The notes: generated by a model not told the origin, from the sequence alone. DNA of 64,000 nucleotides from JAHEDT01 sp963825615 (GCA_963825615.1 CAWGTV010000010.1:62001-126000), one strand, 5' to 3'. Numbered from the stretch's first letter, positions 17,483 to 26,409 are shown. Translations and numbers: made by a program.

Positions 17483-18871
17483 TCAATGTTTGCCGCTGTC
17501 GCCGCTGCGATAACTGAACAGCCCTTTCAAGAAACTAATTTCTTTATCGTGCTCAGACTCTTTGCGGTACTCAATAAGCGGGAAGAGCTCCCATGCGACC
17601 TTATCCCCCTGCCTCTCAAGCCAGTAAAGGTTCCACAGCAGGCTGACCACGTTATTGCCTTGCTGGTCCCATTTCTGCTGGTAAATACGCCATAGGGGTG
17701 ACCACAGGCGTTCAATTGACTGGTTGCCAGGGAAAAACGGCTCGAACAGAGAGAAAACGTGCAGCTGGCTTACGCCATTTGTTCGCTGGTAACCGAAGAG
17801 CGGCCAGAGATCGATGCGGCGCTTCGATTCACCGGTTTCTAACCTGATCTCCCGGGTATCCGAATACAGGAAAAAAAGCACGCGGTCCCGGCGGCGCTCA
17901 ATCAGCTCGGAATTCATCTCTTCAATTTTGTATATCGGCCAAAGATACCATCTCTCCCTCTTAACATCCATGGTTTCATCTGAATAAAAAGGCAGTATTT
18001 TCAAGCCGTGGTATCTTTCCCCCTCGGTCACACGGATCAACGGCCAGGGCGCATTAAAGGAGCTGTATTCCTTGACGTGATCGTCCGTCCTCGAGAAAAA
18101 AGGCCAGAGAAAGAAATCCTGAGATTTCTTCGGCGATGACTTGCTGACAAAGAGCGGCCAGGCAGCCCTAACCTCCTGGGGGTTGTCGGTGTCTTGTTTC
18201 AAACTTTCCGAGAAAAAAATCGGCCAGAGGAAAAACTTCTTGCGGTAGACCCCTTCCTTGCGGCTCTGGCCGTAAATCGGCCAGAATTTGTAACCAGATT
18301 CATTCTCTCCCGATACTTTGGCAAAAATCGGCCAGAGGACGTTATCGATATGTGTTGTCTTGCGTTCCGTATGGCTGTAGAGCGGGAAGAGTACAAAAGA
18401 AATGCGGTCCCGGCCAAACCAGTTGTAGAGAGTGCCAGCAACGGGGAAGAACGCCTTGTAGGTCCCCTGCTCTTCTTCACCGTAAAAGAAAAAAGGGAAG
18501 AGGTAGTGACGATTGCTGCTGCCGCTTTCGCGGCTGCCGTGATCGATACTGAACAACTGGATGATATTGGAACTGGAGGATTCCGCATCGCTCTTGTGAC
18601 TGAACAAGGGATAAAAGACGTCTGTTTGAGAGCTTTCTTCGTCATCGGCGGCGCTATAGAAAAATGGCCGCACGGCAAATTCCGATTCTCCCCCCTTGGT
18701 TTCGTATTTAATGAAGGGACCGAACATGTGCAGGCTTTGATAGTCAGCAGTTTCCGATGCGCGATAGTCATAAATCGGCCACAAGGTGGACACTGTAGTA
18801 TCAGACGCCAATACAGGTCCTACCCAACCGAGGACGGAGAGCAGAAGGAGAAATAAAATGCCACGTTTCAT
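17483..18871 (-). CDS. Exported protein built of WPxF/Y repeats, function unknown
   Basis: 462 residues from ATG 18871. A signal peptide (residues 1-23, ending VLASD) is followed by an array of short, strand-like units that each contain WPI(Y/F), WPLF or a variant (LWPIY, VLWPIF, FWPIYG, FLWPIFF, AAWPLF, FLWPFF, APWPLI, YLWPIY, DLWPLFG), spaced 20-40 residues apart and separated by charged turns with many Asp, Glu, Ser and Arg. Aromatic belts and even spacing suggest an all-beta protein, perhaps an outer-membrane barrel or long periplasmic beta structure; this is inference. It is the first gene in line with mlaEFD, so it may be the outer-membrane or periplasmic partner of that lipid transporter. 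Confidence 0.7.
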   Translation of the reverse strand: MKRGILFLLLLSVLGWVGPVLASDTTVSTLWPIYDYRASETADYQSLHMFGPFIKYETKGGESEFAVRPFFYSAADDEESSQTDVFYPLFSHKSDAESSSSNIIQLFSIDHGSRESGSSNRHYLFPFFFYGEEEQGTYKAFFPVAGTLYNWFGRDRISFVLFPLYSHTERKTTHIDNVLWPIFAKVSGENESGYKFWPIYGQSRKEGVYRKKFFLWPIFFSESLKQDTDNPQEVRAAWPLFVSKSSPKKSQDFFLWPFFSRTDDHVKEYSSFNAPWPLIRVTEGERYHGLKILPFYSDETMDVKRERWYLWPIYKIEEMNSELIERRRDRVLFFLYSDTREIRLETGESKRRIDLWPLFGYQRTNGVSQLHVFSLFEPFFPGNQSIERLWSPLWRIYQQKWDQQGNNVVSLLWNLYWLERQGDKVAWELFPLIEYRKESEHDKEISFLKGLFSYRSGDSGKH

Positions 18872-18970
18872 CAATCAGACCGGGAAGATAGTTGCAAGCC
18901 GAAAAAGCCTTTTGATCATACCATGTGGCTATTGACGGAACAATACAAAGAGCGGCGGGGGAAAATACGT

Positions 18971-19102
18971 TTACTGGTTGGCAGAGTCATCTCTGTCCTT
19001 TGTTTTGCGACGACGGGCAAGCGTCACGAGGTGCATGATACCATGAATGACCCCCAGGATCAGGATAATAAATATCACGTCGCCGATGCCGACATTCTGC
19101 AT
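18971..19102 (-). CDS. 43-residue single-pass membrane protein
   Basis: From ATG 19102, with AAGGAGG five bases before it, the minus strand encodes 43 residues: a short polar start, one hydrophobic stretch (GDVIFIILILGVIHGIMHLV) and a strongly charged tail (ARRRKTKDRDD). The layout predicts one inner-membrane helix with the positive tail inside. The start is 17 bases beyond the stop of the TPR gene, and the next gene begins about 100 bases on. I recognise no family. Confidence 0.65.
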   Translation of the reverse strand: MQNVGIGDVIFIILILGVIHGIMHLVTLARRRKTKDRDDSANQ

Positions 19103-19119
19103 GAGGCCTCCTTGAAAAT

Positions 19120-20076
19120 TCATATGGACTGCAGTGCCTCCCTGGCCTGTTCGTGATCAGGCGCCATTTCGATGGCCTGGCTTAAGGCGTCAAAAGCACC
19201 GCCTCGATCTCCGGTCTTTTGGCGGCACAAACCGAGCAGGCAGAGGAAGTCGGCCGACTTGAGCTCAGCCATAAAGTACTCATCCTCTTCCAGGCGTTCC
19301 AGCAGTTCCGTCGCCATCCGGTATTCTTTCGCAGCATAGAGCTGCATCGCTGCACCGATAGCTTCGAGATCGTCTACCAGCGGGTGATCCGGGAATCCTG
19401 TCGCGATGCATACCTCAAGACGGCTTTCGATGTGCTCAGCAAGCTGTCGGTCGCTGACGATTTCGAGCAACCGCTGCAGCTTCGTGACTGCGGCCGGATA
19501 ATCGCCGAAGAGAATGTCAATCTCAGCAAGCAGGTTGAGAGCCGACGAATTCTCCGGGTCTAGCTTGACAAGATTCTGACCGAAGCGCATGGCATCGAGC
19601 AGGTGTGACCGGACTGCCGGTAACTCGGCGAAGGTCATCGCCAGGCCATAAAACCCCCGGCAGAGTTGCCAGAGCAGCCCAGTATTTTCAGGCTCCAATA
19701 GTCGAAGGATCTTGAGATAGGTGAGCTTGCGCAGGACATAGGCCGGTTCGACATCTTTCGCATCGAGCAGGACCACCTGGGCCGCCAGGTCGGCCAGGTA
19801 GTGCGTATAGGCTTGACGCAAAAGATGTGCGTAAGCTGTGTTGTGCAGGCAATCGGGGAACTGGCGCAGATAATCGTAGAGACCTTCACCGATCGCATTG
19901 TCACTGGGATTGAACTCATCTTCACTCTTGCGCTTGAGGGGCAAAGGGATTTGCGGCAGCAGGACCGGTTGCTGTTCGGCGCCAACATGGATCACGTGAC
20001 CAGCCGGTGGCTGCCAGAAGTCAAAATGCTGCCGGTCAAGGTTGTTTAAGTTGATGTCTCTCAAAGGCTCAGACAT
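19120..20076 (-). CDS. TPR-like repeat protein, cytoplasmic
   Basis: 318 residues without a signal peptide or membrane helix. The second half is helical with tetratricopeptide-like units: LVKLDPENSSALNLLAEID, FGDYPAAVTKLQRLLEIV, and the final GLCRQKTGDRGGAFDALSQA followed by IEMAPDHEQAREAL. The first 110 residues are of unknown fold and contain a proline-rich stretch (VLLPQIPLPLKRK). It likely serves as a protein-binding scaffold. It is in the same orientation as the lipoprotein upstream and the 43-aa protein, WPxF protein and mla genes downstream. Confidence 0.65.
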   Translation of the reverse strand: MSEPLRDINLNNLDRQHFDFWQPPAGHVIHVGAEQQPVLLPQIPLPLKRKSEDEFNPSDNAIGEGLYDYLRQFPDCLHNTAYAHLLRQAYTHYLADLAAQVVLLDAKDVEPAYVLRKLTYLKILRLLEPENTGLLWQLCRGFYGLAMTFAELPAVRSHLLDAMRFGQNLVKLDPENSSALNLLAEIDILFGDYPAAVTKLQRLLEIVSDRQLAEHIESRLEVCIATGFPDHPLVDDLEAIGAAMQLYAAKEYRMATELLERLEEDEYFMAELKSADFLCLLGLCRQKTGDRGGAFDALSQAIEMAPDHEQAREALQSI

Positions 20077-20179
20077 GTCAGGTGTTCACCAAGAGTAATT
20101 TGTTGCGCCGCCCCCCCTTAATGTCTGCCTAGCAGCACACGAAGAGCTAGAGGAAATTCAACTCAGCGCAGGATTTGGA

Positions 20180-20821
20180 TCAGTTGAGCAACTTCGCCTT
20201 TGACAACTCCTGCACGATCATCGGGACGAAGATATTGACTGCATGCTGACGCGAATCATCGACCTTGACCTGGGCCAGGTAGGACCAGACAGGCTTTTCA
20301 CCACTCACATCGTAGAGCTTGGTCGATATAGTGAAATAATCCGTATCGTATTGCCTATCATAGGTATAACCGTAGCTATAACCGTACCAGCCATTATTGT
20401 AAACGGCCGTACCGCCCAGGATAACTCCTCCATACTGGTGATTTGTAATTTCCTCTTTGCTGATCGAGCGTGCCACCAATACGTTTTCGATGCCAAGCTC
20501 TTTAACTTTTGCGACGACGCTGTCACGATCAAGTTTCTCCCCTGCCTGTGGCAGCACCTTGAAACTGGGGATGGCTTCGACACCCTTTGCGTTCAACTGG
20601 TTGGCAAGGACATTCTCGAATTGGTTGCGAATATAGTCTTGCTTGGTCACGGCAATGATCAGGACCTTCTGCAATGGCTGCGAATAAGAATCATCCTTCC
20701 AGACATCGAGGGTTTTGACCGGGGCACAGGCCGTGTTGAGACAGGCCAGTGACAGGAGCAGCAGGGCCAGGGCGAGGCCTGGCCCGCGCTGAGAATGCGA
20801 ATCTCTTTGGCTGTAAACCAT
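20180..20821 (-). CDS. Predicted lipoprotein, DUF4136-like
   Basis: 213 residues. After a hydrophobic segment (about 15-30) comes NTAC, a weak lipobox with the acylated cysteine near residue 32. The mature part begins VKTLDVWKDDSY, then a strand-rich domain with KVLIIAVTKQDYIRNQFEN and ends with VNIFVPMIVQELSKAKLL, a layout seen in DUF4136 and related outer-membrane lipoproteins. A Tyr/Gly-rich loop (NNGWYGYSYGYTYDRQY) lies at about 145. AAGGAG precedes the ATG. Function unknown; the cluster suggests an envelope role. Confidence 0.65.
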   Translation of the reverse strand: MVYSQRDSHSQRGPGLALALLLLSLACLNTACAPVKTLDVWKDDSYSQPLQKVLIIAVTKQDYIRNQFENVLANQLNAKGVEAIPSFKVLPQAGEKLDRDSVVAKVKELGIENVLVARSISKEEITNHQYGGVILGGTAVYNNGWYGYSYGYTYDRQYDTDYFTISTKLYDVSGEKPVWSYLAQVKVDDSRQHAVNIFVPMIVQELSKAKLLN

Positions 20822-21222
20822 CTGAAACTCCTTTTTGCACGAGGGGTCGCTAGAACCACAAATTTATATGGAAATTTCACATTTTTGTGCTGTTGCGCAG
20901 CCAGGGTGAGGCACCCTCAGAGAAGCAAGGGTTCTAAGTGCCTGACCGGCCAAGAGTAAATCTTTTCATTAATCATTAAGTATTTCACAAACTATAACAA
21001 GTTAATAAATTCGTCCATAGGGATAATCGAATCCGAACGACCGCATAAAGATTATTCATACGCAAGGAGAAGGCTGCAGGCCAGGTAAGAGGTCGAAACT
21101 ACAGGGCAACCATGCAAGACGCAGTCACGTGAAGTATAGACGAAACCGTTGGGTTGCCTCGCTGGCATGATCGCGGAAAGGAATGAGATAAGTTTGCTCC
21201 CGAGAGGCATAAAGGCAATGAC
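20822..21222. other. Intergenic region upstream of the lipoprotein gene
   Basis: About 400 bases with no gene. A plus-strand inverted repeat, GGGCAACC near 21102 and GGTTGCC near 21155, encloses about 40 bases and is discussed in the findings. I see no certain promoter or terminator. Confidence 0.5.
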
Positions 21223-22029
21223 CTATTCAGTGTCGGTCACGAGATATTCTTCGACCAGTTCATCGTATCGACCAGATGCCACCAAGCTGTCAAGTGCCGC
21301 TTGCCATTCTTTAATCGCCTTGTCCGGGGTCTCTTTCGAAAATGCAAGATAGCCTTTAGATTCCATAATTTGGACCGGCGTCTTCTGCAGTAATTGTGCA
21401 GTTGGATTGCTATCAGTTCTAATGAGCGTCGACAGGTTGGAAAGGGGCGTTATACTCACCCTTTTCAAAGCGAGCATGTCAACGCAGTTGGCGTAACTGT
21501 TGGCAGGATAAATATTCTTAAACCCCTGTTCTTCAAGAAAGCGCTGGTGAACGTTGCCCCTCAAAACACATATCGCCTCGACATGTTTCGCATCTTCCAT
21601 ACTTTTGATGCCCGTGGGCGCATCTTTATGCTCGTAAAAATAAGTCGTTGAACTTTGAATTGGGCCAACCCACTTTACCGTTGATTCTCTATCTTCAGTG
21701 CGGTTGACATTAAACAGTGCATACCCCGGGCTCGATTGGACTAATTGCAGACCTCGCTTGAATGGCACGATTTCAATCTTTGTTGATTGTCCCTTGAGCA
21801 GCATCATATCTCTTATCAGTTCGACGTTGAAGGCACGTCTACCGCCATGTTTCACTCCACGCAGTTGCCCTTGTTGATCAACATATGTTTGTTCACCGAT
21901 ACTGTGAGTGAGAAATTTAATCGGCGTGTCAGAAGTTTCTCCGCCAAAACTCAATCCAACAGTGACCGAATAAAACACGGCCAAAAGCAGCAGCATCCGA
22001 CTATTGAGAAAACAACACCTAATTTTCAA
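21223..22029 (-). CDS. Periplasmic solute-binding protein, family 3-like
   Basis: 268 residues from TTG 22029, chosen because AAGGAG lies six bases before it and it gives a normal signal peptide (about 1-28, hydrophobic LLLLAVFYSVTVGL); an upstream TTG at 22068 also has a ribosome site. The body resembles extracellular solute-binding family 3: a FNVELIRDMM segment, an NRTEDRES arginine motif near residue 105, a VCVLRGNVHQRFLEE-type hinge, and a C-terminal ALDSLVASGRYDELVEEYL helix. No ABC permease or ATPase is near. It is followed closely, on the upstream side, by a histidine kinase, so it may be a ligand sensor rather than a transporter part. Confidence 0.75.
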   Translation of the reverse strand: MKIRCCFLNSRMLLLLAVFYSVTVGLSFGGETSDTPIKFLTHSIGEQTYVDQQGQLRGVKHGGRRAFNVELIRDMMLLKGQSTKIEIVPFKRGLQLVQSSPGYALFNVNRTEDRESTVKWVGPIQSSTTYFYEHKDAPTGIKSMEDAKHVEAICVLRGNVHQRFLEEQGFKNIYPANSYANCVDMLALKRVSITPLSNLSTLIRTDSNPTAQLLQKTPVQIMESKGYLAFSKETPDKAIKEWQAALDSLVASGRYDELVEEYLVTDTE

Positions 22030-22080
22030 GACCAACTCCTTCGAGGACAAGAAGAGTCTTCGGTTCAAAGAACCTTCCTG

Positions 22081-23493
22081 TCATTCGCCTGGCGAGTTGA
22101 GAGGGAGCTGGATAACGATTCTGGAGCCTGCCAACTCTTTGCTCTCGACATGAATACTGCCATAGTGCTGTGCAACGATATTCTTCACAATAACCAGGCC
22201 CAATCCAACCCCAAACCCTTTTGTCGAAAAGAGCGGTTCAAAGATCTTGCTCTTGACTTCTTCAGACATGCCGCAGCCGTTATCACTAACACCTATTTCG
22301 AAATGATTGCCCATCCGCCGTGTGAATATCTGCAGTCGTTTACCTTGAGAGCGTTCGTCCTGCAGAGCGTCAATTGCGTTACTGACGAGATTGACGACCA
22401 CTTGCCTTAGCTTTTCACTGTCAAATGATGCACGAACATTGCATGACAACTCCAACTCACAATCAATCTCCGGTGATATATCAATTTCCGCCAGCACCGC
22501 CTGCAACCATTCGTCAACATTCGCTTCAGAACAATTAAGTTTTTTTACCCGGGCGTAATCATTCAAATCTTCAATAATGTTAACACATCGCTCGATACTG
22601 CGTTCAGCTAGCTCCAGTGAGCGATTGACGCGATAAGATTCGTTTTCCTCAAGGGAATGGCCTATTGCAAAGAGCGCGGTTTTGATCGTTCCGAGCGGGT
22701 TGCGGAGTTCATGGCTGACGGTTGCGGTCAATTCTCCAAGAGTAGCCAAGCGTTCCCGCTGCAATAGTTCGGTGTGCGCGTCTTTCAGTTCCCGGGTCTG
22801 TACATCAACGAGGGTTTGCAGTTGATCCCGAAATTTGACCAACTCCTTTTCTCGTCCCTGTATTTTTTCCGACATATTGTAAAATTTGTCTGCGAGTGAA
22901 CTCAACTCAGCCAATTCAATTGGAGGTGGTTCTACATCGTAATCTCCAGAAGCCACTCTGTCAGTCCAGCTTCCAAGGGTCGTCAAAGGCTGCGCAAGGC
23001 GCTTCATGACCAGTAATCTCACAATGAAGGAAAGAGAGATGATAAGAAAGCAGGCCAGTACAAAGCTGTAGCTCATTAACCGTAGAAGAGCGGCTTCAGA
23101 GGTTTCGCCACTCAATCCAATTTCGATGGAACCGATAACTTTTTTGTTGTGAATGATTTCTTTTCGGCCGTAAAGCGTGTTTGCCTTAGTGGGTTTGTCC
23201 ATTGCATAAACAGGAGCATCTGTATGGCTCGAGGTTATCTTTAGGCTGACGCTGTCAGTCCCTGCCATATAGGCATCGCCAACCAGTTTGATCGAGTTGT
23301 CGTCCAAAGCCCAGAGCAGATTCTCGAGGCTCTGACTGAGGAGGATCAACTGTTGGTTGAGCCGATTCTCCTGCGTCTTTTCGGTCAGTGAATAAGCATG
23401 CCAATATTCAACCGCCAAGGCCACCAGGAAAGCACAGACAATCAATCCCGTGCTACCTTTTGTTATCGATTTAACGAGACTTTTCCTAACCAT
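22081..23493 (-). CDS. Membrane sensor histidine kinase
   Basis: 470 residues. Two membrane helices (about 14-34 and 140-163) enclose a periplasmic domain of about 105 residues; then a HAMP-like region (about 165-215), a coiled coil with the usual RERLATLGELTATVSHELRNP H-box (phosphorylated His near 259), and an HATPase domain with N-box NLVSNAIDAL, DNGCGM and GVGLGLVIVKNI. All catalytic motifs are intact. No response regulator is adjacent. The solute-binding protein gene follows it by about 50 bases in the same direction, which suggests a shared signal. Confidence 0.9.
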   Translation of the reverse strand: MVRKSLVKSITKGSTGLIVCAFLVALAVEYWHAYSLTEKTQENRLNQQLILLSQSLENLLWALDDNSIKLVGDAYMAGTDSVSLKITSSHTDAPVYAMDKPTKANTLYGRKEIIHNKKVIGSIEIGLSGETSEAALLRLMSYSFVLACFLIISLSFIVRLLVMKRLAQPLTTLGSWTDRVASGDYDVEPPPIELAELSSLADKFYNMSEKIQGREKELVKFRDQLQTLVDVQTRELKDAHTELLQRERLATLGELTATVSHELRNPLGTIKTALFAIGHSLEENESYRVNRSLELAERSIERCVNIIEDLNDYARVKKLNCSEANVDEWLQAVLAEIDISPEIDCELELSCNVRASFDSEKLRQVVVNLVSNAIDALQDERSQGKRLQIFTRRMGNHFEIGVSDNGCGMSEEVKSKIFEPLFSTKGFGVGLGLVIVKNIVAQHYGSIHVESKELAGSRIVIQLPLNSPGE

Positions 23494-23654
23494 GCAAACG
23501 GATCCCTATTTTTTTAGTAAATTCCTCAGCTTCAAACGGTTGATTTTGTCTCACAACACGATGAAGCTAAACAATGCGCAGAAACGACAGTAGCCCCCCA
23601 CTTTTATGATGCTTCATTGTAACAAACACCCCACAACATTTCGCTACAGTGCAT

Positions 23655-23692
23655 AATAAAAGCGGGACCCAAGGGGGTCCCGCTCTACAGCC
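23655..23692 (-). terminator. Terminator after the outer-membrane barrel gene
   Basis: AGCGGGACCC pairs with GGGTCCCGCT around a four-base loop; on the minus strand it is followed by TTTATT. It lies about 35 bases past the barrel stop codon and separates that gene from the kinase. Confidence 0.8.
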
Positions 23693-23727
23693 TAATTTTC
23701 GCTCTGATTCTTTTGAGATGTTGCCTT

Positions 23728-24315
23728 TTAAAATGAGTATTTTATACCGACTCCCAGTGCATTTGACCCACCATGGACTCCATTGATCAGCCCGAAAATA
23801 CCGGAGCGATGATGCACTCTGGAGAACAGGCTGAAGTTGGGGGCCCCAGGTATGACAAAATCCAGCTCGAACGCAAGATAATTGAGAAACTTTGAGGTCT
23901 TGCCATCGTTCTCTACCTCGACTTCAGGGTCTTCCGTGGCGTAACTGAAGCCCTCCCCGACGGCCACGCTGGTATCCAGATAATGATCCCAAGGGAACGG
24001 TAGCCACCTGGCAAGTAAAACACCATTAAACTCGAAGTTATCCTGCGCACCCCAGTATTTTACAACCTGCCCTTCCGCTTCGAAACGGATCAAGTCTTTA
24101 TATGTTGTGAGATTCTTGCCAAGCACCAGAGCAAGAAATCTTGCATTTGCAAATCTAACGTCATTGAAAATAATTTCGTACAAAGTATTATCCGTTGCCT
24201 CGCCTCCGTAAACACTTACGAACCATTCATGTTCCTGGGAAGCGTGGCAATGCGCCACGGAGAAGAAAACTATCACAAATGTGATAACAACCTGATACAT
24301 GATTGATTTAATCAA
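23728..24315 (-). CDS. Outer-membrane beta-barrel protein, PagL-like
   Basis: 195 residues from TTG 24315, which has AGGAGG four bases before it; the next ATG (24300) is 22 bases from that site. Signal peptide about 1-25 (hydrophobic VVITFVIVFFSVAHCHA). The mature part is alternating beta strands and ends in F (GVGIKYSF), the outer-membrane barrel signature. Near the end, HHRSGIFGLING then GGSNALGVGI resembles the HxS...N.G motif of PagL lipid A 3-O-deacylase (acyloxyacyl hydrolase) proteins, in which His and Ser are catalytic. Lipid A deacylation is therefore possible but unproven. Confidence 0.65.
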   Translation of the reverse strand: MIKSIMYQVVITFVIVFFSVAHCHASQEHEWFVSVYGGEATDNTLYEIIFNDVRFANARFLALVLGKNLTTYKDLIRFEAEGQVVKYWGAQDNFEFNGVLLARWLPFPWDHYLDTSVAVGEGFSYATEDPEVEVENDGKTSKFLNYLAFELDFVIPGAPNFSLFSRVHHRSGIFGLINGVHGGSNALGVGIKYSF

Positions 24316-24626
24316 AGGGCCTCCTGCAGTTAAAACCAATGATCTTTTTTAAAAAAACGATATAAAATTTGCATGATAGGGGTAGAGACAGCTATCGCGA
24401 ACTGTATTCTCGAGGATTGAAATTCACTGAATTTAGTTCTTTGTCAGTGTTAATTCAAGTATTTTTTCGCATTTTCAAACGCTCGACAGGAGTCGAATGC
24501 ACTTGCCTGTTACAATCACTTCCCCTTGGCAAAGGCCGCCACGGAAGAGCCCTTAGTCATTCGCGGGTCAAAAAAAAGCGGGATCCAGATGGATCCCGCT
24601 GCCACCTTCCTCGGAAGGTGATGAAA
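24316..24626. other. Intergenic region between barrel gene and tRNA pair
   Basis: About 310 bases holding only the tRNA terminator (24569-24600). An ORF across the tRNA (24369-24683) is a tRNA shadow. Confidence 0.6.
24569..24600 (-). terminator. Terminator of the tRNA-Gln/tRNA-Glu unit
   Basis: AGCGGGATCC (24577-24586) pairs with GGATCCCGCT (24591-24600); on the minus strand a run of seven T bases follows. It lies 27 bases past the tRNA-Glu CCA. Confidence 0.85.
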
Positions 24627-24704
24627 TGGTACGCCCAGGGGGATTCGAACCCCCGTCGCCGGCGTGAAAGGCCGGTGTCCTAGACCAGGCTAGACGATGA
24701 GCGC
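24627..24704 (-). tRNA. tRNA-Glu, anticodon TTC
   Basis: Cloverleaf on the minus strand with acceptor GCGCTCA against TGGGCGT, anticodon loop CTTTCAC (anticodon TTC), T loop TTCGAAT and encoded CCA. It shares a promoter with tRNA-Gln, and lies beside gltX, whose product charges it. Confidence 0.97.
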
Positions 24705-24747
24705 ATGAAACTATGCTCTCACGGGGACAATGCCCCTGTTGTTACTA

Positions 24748-24822
24748 TGGCTGGGGAGGAAGGATTTGAACCCTCGAATGGCGGAGTCAGAGTCCGCTGC
24801 CTTACCGCTTGGCGACTCCCCA
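24748..24822 (-). tRNA. tRNA-Gln, anticodon CTG
   Basis: Cloverleaf on the minus strand with acceptor TGGGGAG against CTCCCCA, anticodon loop CTCTGAC (anticodon CTG), T loop TTCAAAT and encoded CCA. It is the first gene of a two-tRNA unit with tRNA-Glu. Confidence 0.97.
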
Positions 24823-24835
24823 AAGCAGGATGGGG

Positions 24836-24863
24836 TTTTAACAAAGTTGCCAAGCGGAGTCAA
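24836..24863 (-). promoter_or_regulatory. Sigma-70 promoter of tRNA-Gln/tRNA-Glu
   Basis: On the minus strand TTGACT (24863-24858) is followed after 16 bases by TTAAAA (24841-24836), about 13 bases before tRNA-Gln. Confidence 0.65.
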
Positions 24864-24899
24864 GCATTTTTCACCGCCAGGAAACGCATTCTATAGACA

Positions 24900-26295
24900 T
24901 CAGCCGATCGATGCAAGAGCCTTGTGCAGACGCTCAAGCACAGCGTCCTTGCCGAGTACGGCAACGACATCATAAATGCTCGGGCTGACAGTGCCGCCGA
25001 CCAGGGCAACTCGCACCGTTGGGCCAATTTTGCCGAACTTGAGGCCGCTCTCCTCCATGACCACTTTAAATGCATTCTCAACACCAACGTGGGTATAATC
25101 TTCAAGCTCTCGCAGGTGCTTAACTGTCAGTTCAAGCACCTCACGCTTATCCGCGGTGAGAAATTTCTCGGCAGCCTCTGCATCATAGCTTTCCGGAGCC
25201 GCGAAATAGAAGCGCGCCCCTTCGGCCATCTCGACCAGGGTCTTGGCGCGGTCCTGCAAAGTTTTGACGACCGCATCCATCGCTGGCCCGTTGGCCGTGT
25301 CGACCCCCTGCCCGGCCAGAATCTCCGCGACCAGGCCGCCCAGACGGACCGGGTCGCCGTTTTTGATGTAATACTCGTTGAGCCACAGCAACTTGTCGGG
25401 GTTGAAGACACCGGCGGAACGCCCGACGTTGTCCAGGCTGAACTTTTCGATCAGGTCGGCCATGGAGAAGATCTCTTCGTCACCAAAGGACCAGCCAAGC
25501 CGCACCAGGTAGTTGACCATAGCCTCCGGCAGGAAGCCCATCTCCTTGTAAACCATGACCGATGTGGCGCCATGGCGCTTGGAGAGTCGTTTCTTGTCGG
25601 CCCCCAGGATCATTGGCACATGGGCGAATTCAGGAACATCATAACCGAGCGCACGGTACATCGGAATCTGGCGCACGGTGTTGTTGACATGGTCGTCGCC
25701 GCGGATGACCAGGGTGATGGCCATTTCGGCATCATCGATCACTACGACGAAATTATAGGTCGGGTTGCCGTCGGTCCGCTGGATGATCAGGTCATCAAGT
25801 TCGGCATTGTCAACGCTAATCGTCCCCTTGATGCGGTCAACGAAAGTGGTGCTGCCTTCAAGTGGAGTCTTGAAACGGACCACGAATGGCGCATCGGGTT
25901 GATCAGTGCGCTCGCGGCAGGTCCCGTCGTAGCGCGGTTTGCCACCACTTTTGAGGGCCGCTTCACGCTTGGCGTCCAACTCCTCGGCAGGAGCAGTAGC
26001 AACGATAGGCCAGCCCCTTATCGAGGAGTTCCTTGACCTTGCCCTTGTACAGGTCGTAGCGCTCCGATTGGTAAAATGGGCCTTCGTCGTAGCTGAGGCC
26101 CAACCAGTCCATGGCCTGCAGGATGGCGTCAACCGAGGCCTGGGTGGAGCGTTCGACGTCGGTATCTTCGATTCTGAGAATAAAAGTCCCCTGCTCTTTG
26201 CGCGCCAGCAGGTAATTGAACAGAGCGGTACGGGCCCCGCCGATATGCAGGTACCCGGTCGGGCTGGGGGCAAAACGAACACGTAAATCAGACAT
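24900..26295 (-). CDS. gltX: Glutamyl-tRNA synthetase, interrupted by one frameshift
   Basis: About 465 residues once repaired. The N-terminal piece (from ATG 26295, with GGAG six bases upstream) has FAPSPTGYLHIGGARTAL with the HIGH-type motif and the zinc/insert region CYC. Near 25991 the frame changes: removing one T after TGC TCC joins CYCS directly to AEELDAKREAALKSG, the normal continuation. The second piece has the KMSKS-equivalent KKRLSKRHG and the anticodon-binding C-terminal domain, ending at 24900. It charges tRNA-Glu (and possibly tRNA-Gln) in the cytoplasm and is essential, so the break is probably a sequencing error. tRNA-Glu and tRNA-Gln lie directly downstream. Confidence 0.93.
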
Positions 26296-26336
26296 CAAAA
26301 TCTCCAGTTATCAATTACTGCAACACTTTTGGTCAA

Positions 26337-26370
26337 AAATAAACGGGTCACTTTTCAGTGACCCGTTTTA
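26337..26370 (-). terminator. Intrinsic terminator after the MEMO-family gene
   Basis: AACGGGTCAC (26342-26351) pairs with GTGACCCGTT (26358-26367); A and T runs on the two sides make it usable in both directions. It separates the MEMO gene from gltX. Confidence 0.85.
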
Positions 26371-26409
26371 TACCGGAATTTAAACGGCGTGGCAAGTTTG
26401 TCGGTGACT

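Noticed and set aside
24369..24975. Several short plus-strand ORFs across the tRNA-Glu/tRNA-Gln pair
   Set aside because: They read the antisense of tRNA genes (the familiar GDSNPR and GFEPS strings) and are typical annotation artefacts.
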